A stretch of 64,000 nucleotides of DNA from positions 245,801 to 309,800 of the forward strand of contig JAVGVS010000021.1 in the NCBI GenBank assembly GCA_032718565.1. Reading direction: 5' to 3'. Positions within the stretch are counted from its first letter, which is position 1; each line of letters starts with the position of its first letter. This DNA comes from Distichodus sexfasciatus (taxonomy: Eukaryota; Chordata; Actinopteri; Characiformes; Distichodontidae). Positions 63,801 to 64,000 of this stretch are shown here, in pieces. Below the pieces are notes generated by a model. The model was not told where the DNA came from. It did no database searches and saw nothing but the letters and a program-made list of their open reading frames with translations. Both the position numbers and the translations under genes were made by a program.

Positions 63801-63903
63801 TTTCACAAACCCAAAGTTCATCTCTCAGCTCGTCAAGTTCTTGTCCTTGGAGGACCGCAAGGGGAAAGACAAGTTCAACCCCCGACGCTTCTGCCTCTTC
63901 AAG
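48639..63903 (+). CDS. psme4: Proteasome activator PA200 (subunit 4), 5' 35 exons, partial
   Basis: PA200 (vertebrate homologue of yeast Blm10) is a large HEAT-like solenoid that caps the 20S proteasome and promotes ubiquitin-independent breakdown of peptides and acetylated histones, with roles in DNA repair and spermatogenesis. Thirty-five exons join in one frame (3990 nt, 1330 codons) with GT-AG sites throughout. The protein reads clearly as PSME4: GFVPQKEIVYNKLLPYA, LEISMMQSFARLL, CPFDVTMQKAI, LTEPHQLTATLSC, RWKSFTLVKKSMENR and KDKFNPRRFCLF. The family is about 1840 residues long, so roughly 510 C-terminal residues, including the bromodomain-like part and the proteasome-docking tail, lie past the window. 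Whether this is the fish a or b copy is not decidable here. Confidence 0.96.
50663..54565 (+). other. psme4: psme4 exons 2-9
   Basis: Exon coordinates: 50663-50803, 50904-51020, 52865-52909, 53277-53426, 53743-53806, 54049-54123, 54204-54326, 54473-54565 (about residues 66-335). Landmarks are FGRKFTKEDHVLFIKLLYEL, KKKELLSRDDLELPWRPLYE, FPESATQEMLNEWRPLLCPF, WFDELMGLWVSVQNLPSWEG, NLFARLANDNIGY and SFYHPSNNGRWL. The 45-nt exon 52865-52909 follows a long pyrimidine tract (TCTCTCTCTCTGTAG). These form the first helical repeats of the solenoid. Confidence 0.93.
53852..53978 (-). mobile_element. Palindromic MITE, copy B in psme4 intron 6
   Basis: A 127-bp block with arms GGATTAAACCTAGTCCTAG and CTAGACTAGGCTTAAGCC around a central AAATCTCTATTGGTATTAC. 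Read in reverse it aligns with 35056-35180. It sits in the intron between psme4 exons ending at 53806 and starting at 54049. Confidence 0.75.
54640..55597 (-). mobile_element. Composite hAT-like element in psme4 intron 9
   Basis: The right end CGCCCAGCACTA, read on the minus strand as TAGTGCTGGGCG, is a typical hAT-type end. The left end (TAGGGATAGAGATATC followed by GATATATCACGATATA) is diverged. The block 54905-55275 resembles 8915-9460 of the other element closely, while 55285-55500 encodes a BED-finger remnant on the minus strand. The structure suggests one element with part of another spliced or nested into it. It lies between exons 9 and 10 of psme4. Confidence 0.65.
55275..55463 (-). 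pseudogene. hAT transposase remnant, N-terminal BED zinc-finger fragment
   Basis: A 62-codon minus-strand frame begins MKTAPCRTDLVV and continues HVYFGYLKSDAKQI then CKLCRKHVHTKTGNTETR. The aromatic YFGY motif followed by CxxC and a basic stretch is the pattern of a BED-type zinc finger as found at the N-terminus of hAT transposases. The frame ends at once after the cysteine pair, where sequence shared with the other hAT-like element begins. It is a broken relic and not a gene of the host. Confidence 0.55.
56108..56158 (+). repeat. Short relative of the 26828 repeat
   Basis: AGCACATAGTACACCACAGT then CTGACCTCGACATTTGACCC lines up with 26828-26875. It sits in psme4 intron 9. Confidence 0.45.
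56329..58745 (+). other. psme4: psme4 exons 10-18
   Basis: Exon coordinates: 56329-56594, 56883-57069, 57215-57304, 57403-57467, 57602-57752, 58007-58105, 58184-58253, 58341-58408, 58530-58745 (about residues 336-739). Landmarks are QRLPASVVRRVHRERYKKP, MFSKTGSMDAAQALQNLAL, LLMRALPGVDPNDFSKCM, LEQTREETETEKMTHLESL, FETRVAGRMVADMCRAA and ELDKELLWNLQLLSE. These segments are among the most conserved of the family and fix the identity. A 1.76-kb intron before exon 10 contains the composite hAT-like element. Confidence 0.95.
58856..61096 (+). other. psme4: psme4 exons 19-27
   Basis: Exon coordinates: 58856-59013, 59266-59361, 59965-60020, 60134-60190, 60275-60330, 60419-60517, 60629-60691, 60773-60868, 60965-61096 (about residues 740-1010). 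Landmarks are DWGRPGDLWNLQIQWHVPS, DDVLQSLSIVQHCLLGAG, MVSLEETKLL, FKGSHKHEFDSRWKSF, KKQHIRALLIDRVLLQHE, LLRLSTSTYSQ and LGTYNFCCRDITP. The residues around exons 21-22 (LIGVNYDASRENYRDAICK) are less conserved. Confidence 0.94.
59560..59735 (+). repeat. Diverged intronic repeat, copy 1 (psme4 intron 20)
   Basis: The block from ACAGGGTAGAAGTTTTAGA through GTATTTGTGATACATGATAA to GTTTATAGTAG matches 62492-62641 in order but with many differences. It is non-coding and of unknown family. Confidence 0.5.
61168..61440 (+). repeat. hAT-like MITE remnant in psme4 intron 27
   Basis: It begins TAGGGGTGTAAATCACAAA and contains TATCACAAAGT, GATTCAGTTCAGGAGCCAG and AAAAGCAACTGACATTATT, which reappear in order in 62965-63308. 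No clear inverted right end survives. Confidence 0.5.
62492..62641 (+). repeat. Diverged intronic repeat, copy 2 (psme4 intron 31)
   Basis: The block from TACAGAACAGGAATTTTAGA through GTAGTTGTGATGCATGAAAA to AATGTATAGTAG corresponds to 59560-59735. Confidence 0.5.
62965..63308 (+). repeat. hAT-like MITE remnant in psme4 intron 32
   Basis: It begins TAGGGGTATAAATTACAAG and shares the order of blocks with 61168-61440 (TCACAAAGTGTACTGTGACA, GATTCAATTCAGAAACCAG, AAAAGCAACTAAAATATTG). The right side is degenerate. Confidence 0.5.
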
Positions 63904-64000
63904 GTGCCAGTTCAAAGACTACACTGTTTGCTCTCTATATGATAATTGTAATTTTACATACTGTTAGTAGCATTTTCTAAGCTGAACGTGTTTTGTGCAG

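Larger units (their letters stand above)
61575..63903 (+). other. psme4: psme4 exons 28-35 (last exons in the window)
   Basis: Exon coordinates: 61575-61784, 61894-62030, 62118-62171, 62252-62381, 62762-62843, 63343-63496, 63613-63679, 63778-63903 (about residues 1011-1330). Landmarks are GALYCLLGNHGGVCLANLHD, EKPSIVRLFDDLADK, LPWKFEHMAIGFLSLLLRD, ISAVAGILKQLKR and FVEKTHWGYY. Exon 29 (TTLDLGQKITESGSPSPHMG) is a divergent linker with a different sequence from the mammalian loop at this place. Exon 35 ends in phase 0 at 63903, and the next acceptor AG is the last two bases of the window (63999-64000). Confidence 0.94.

Noticed and set aside
1..64000. A previously undescribed multi-gene system
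   Set aside because: Both genes are known conserved vertebrate families with normal exon structure; no additional coding cluster, operon-like layout or unusual RNA was found on either strand.

Overview
The window is vertebrate nuclear DNA, almost certainly from a teleost fish. It has long AT-rich introns, GT-AG splicing, CpG-rich first exons, many non-autonomous hAT-type elements and tRNA-derived SINE remnants typical of fish. Two conserved protein genes account for all the coding sequence I can support. They are transcribed away from each other across about 24 kb without genes. No species can be fixed from the sequence alone, and teleost a/b paralogue status cannot be decided here.

Positions 8059-24300, minus strand: a complete thrombospondin-2 gene (thbs2). 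It has a CpG-rich non-coding first exon (donor at 23961) and 20 coding exons from 23548 down to 10546, predicting 1185 residues. The 3' UTR has a proximal poly(A) signal at 9695-9700 and more distal ones down to 8089. Domain order is signal peptide, N-terminal laminin-G-like domain, oligomerisation segment, VWC, three TSP type 1 repeats, EGF-like modules, calcium-binding type 3 repeats with an RGD, and the C-terminal lectin-like domain.

Positions 48240-64000, plus strand: the 5' part of psme4, encoding proteasome activator PA200. Thirty-five exons (48639-63903) are resolved in a continuous frame of 1330 codons. The window ends exactly on the AG acceptor of intron 35, so roughly the last quarter of the protein lies outside.

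The rest is intergenic or intronic and holds mobile-element debris. Items are a 1261-bp hAT-like element with a perfect 8-bp target duplication (41841-43101), a hAT-like element at 8701-9479, and a composite at 54640-55597 that shares the interior of the 8701 element and carries a decayed BED zinc-finger reading frame. There are also two copies of a 125-bp palindromic MITE (35056-35180 and 53852-53978), a 180-bp MITE (34410-34589), SINE and LINE-tail fragments, and microsatellites.

I found no CRISPR array, operon, viral gene, functional RNA gene or novel multi-gene system. The interesting content lies in transposon structure and candidate regulatory sequence.
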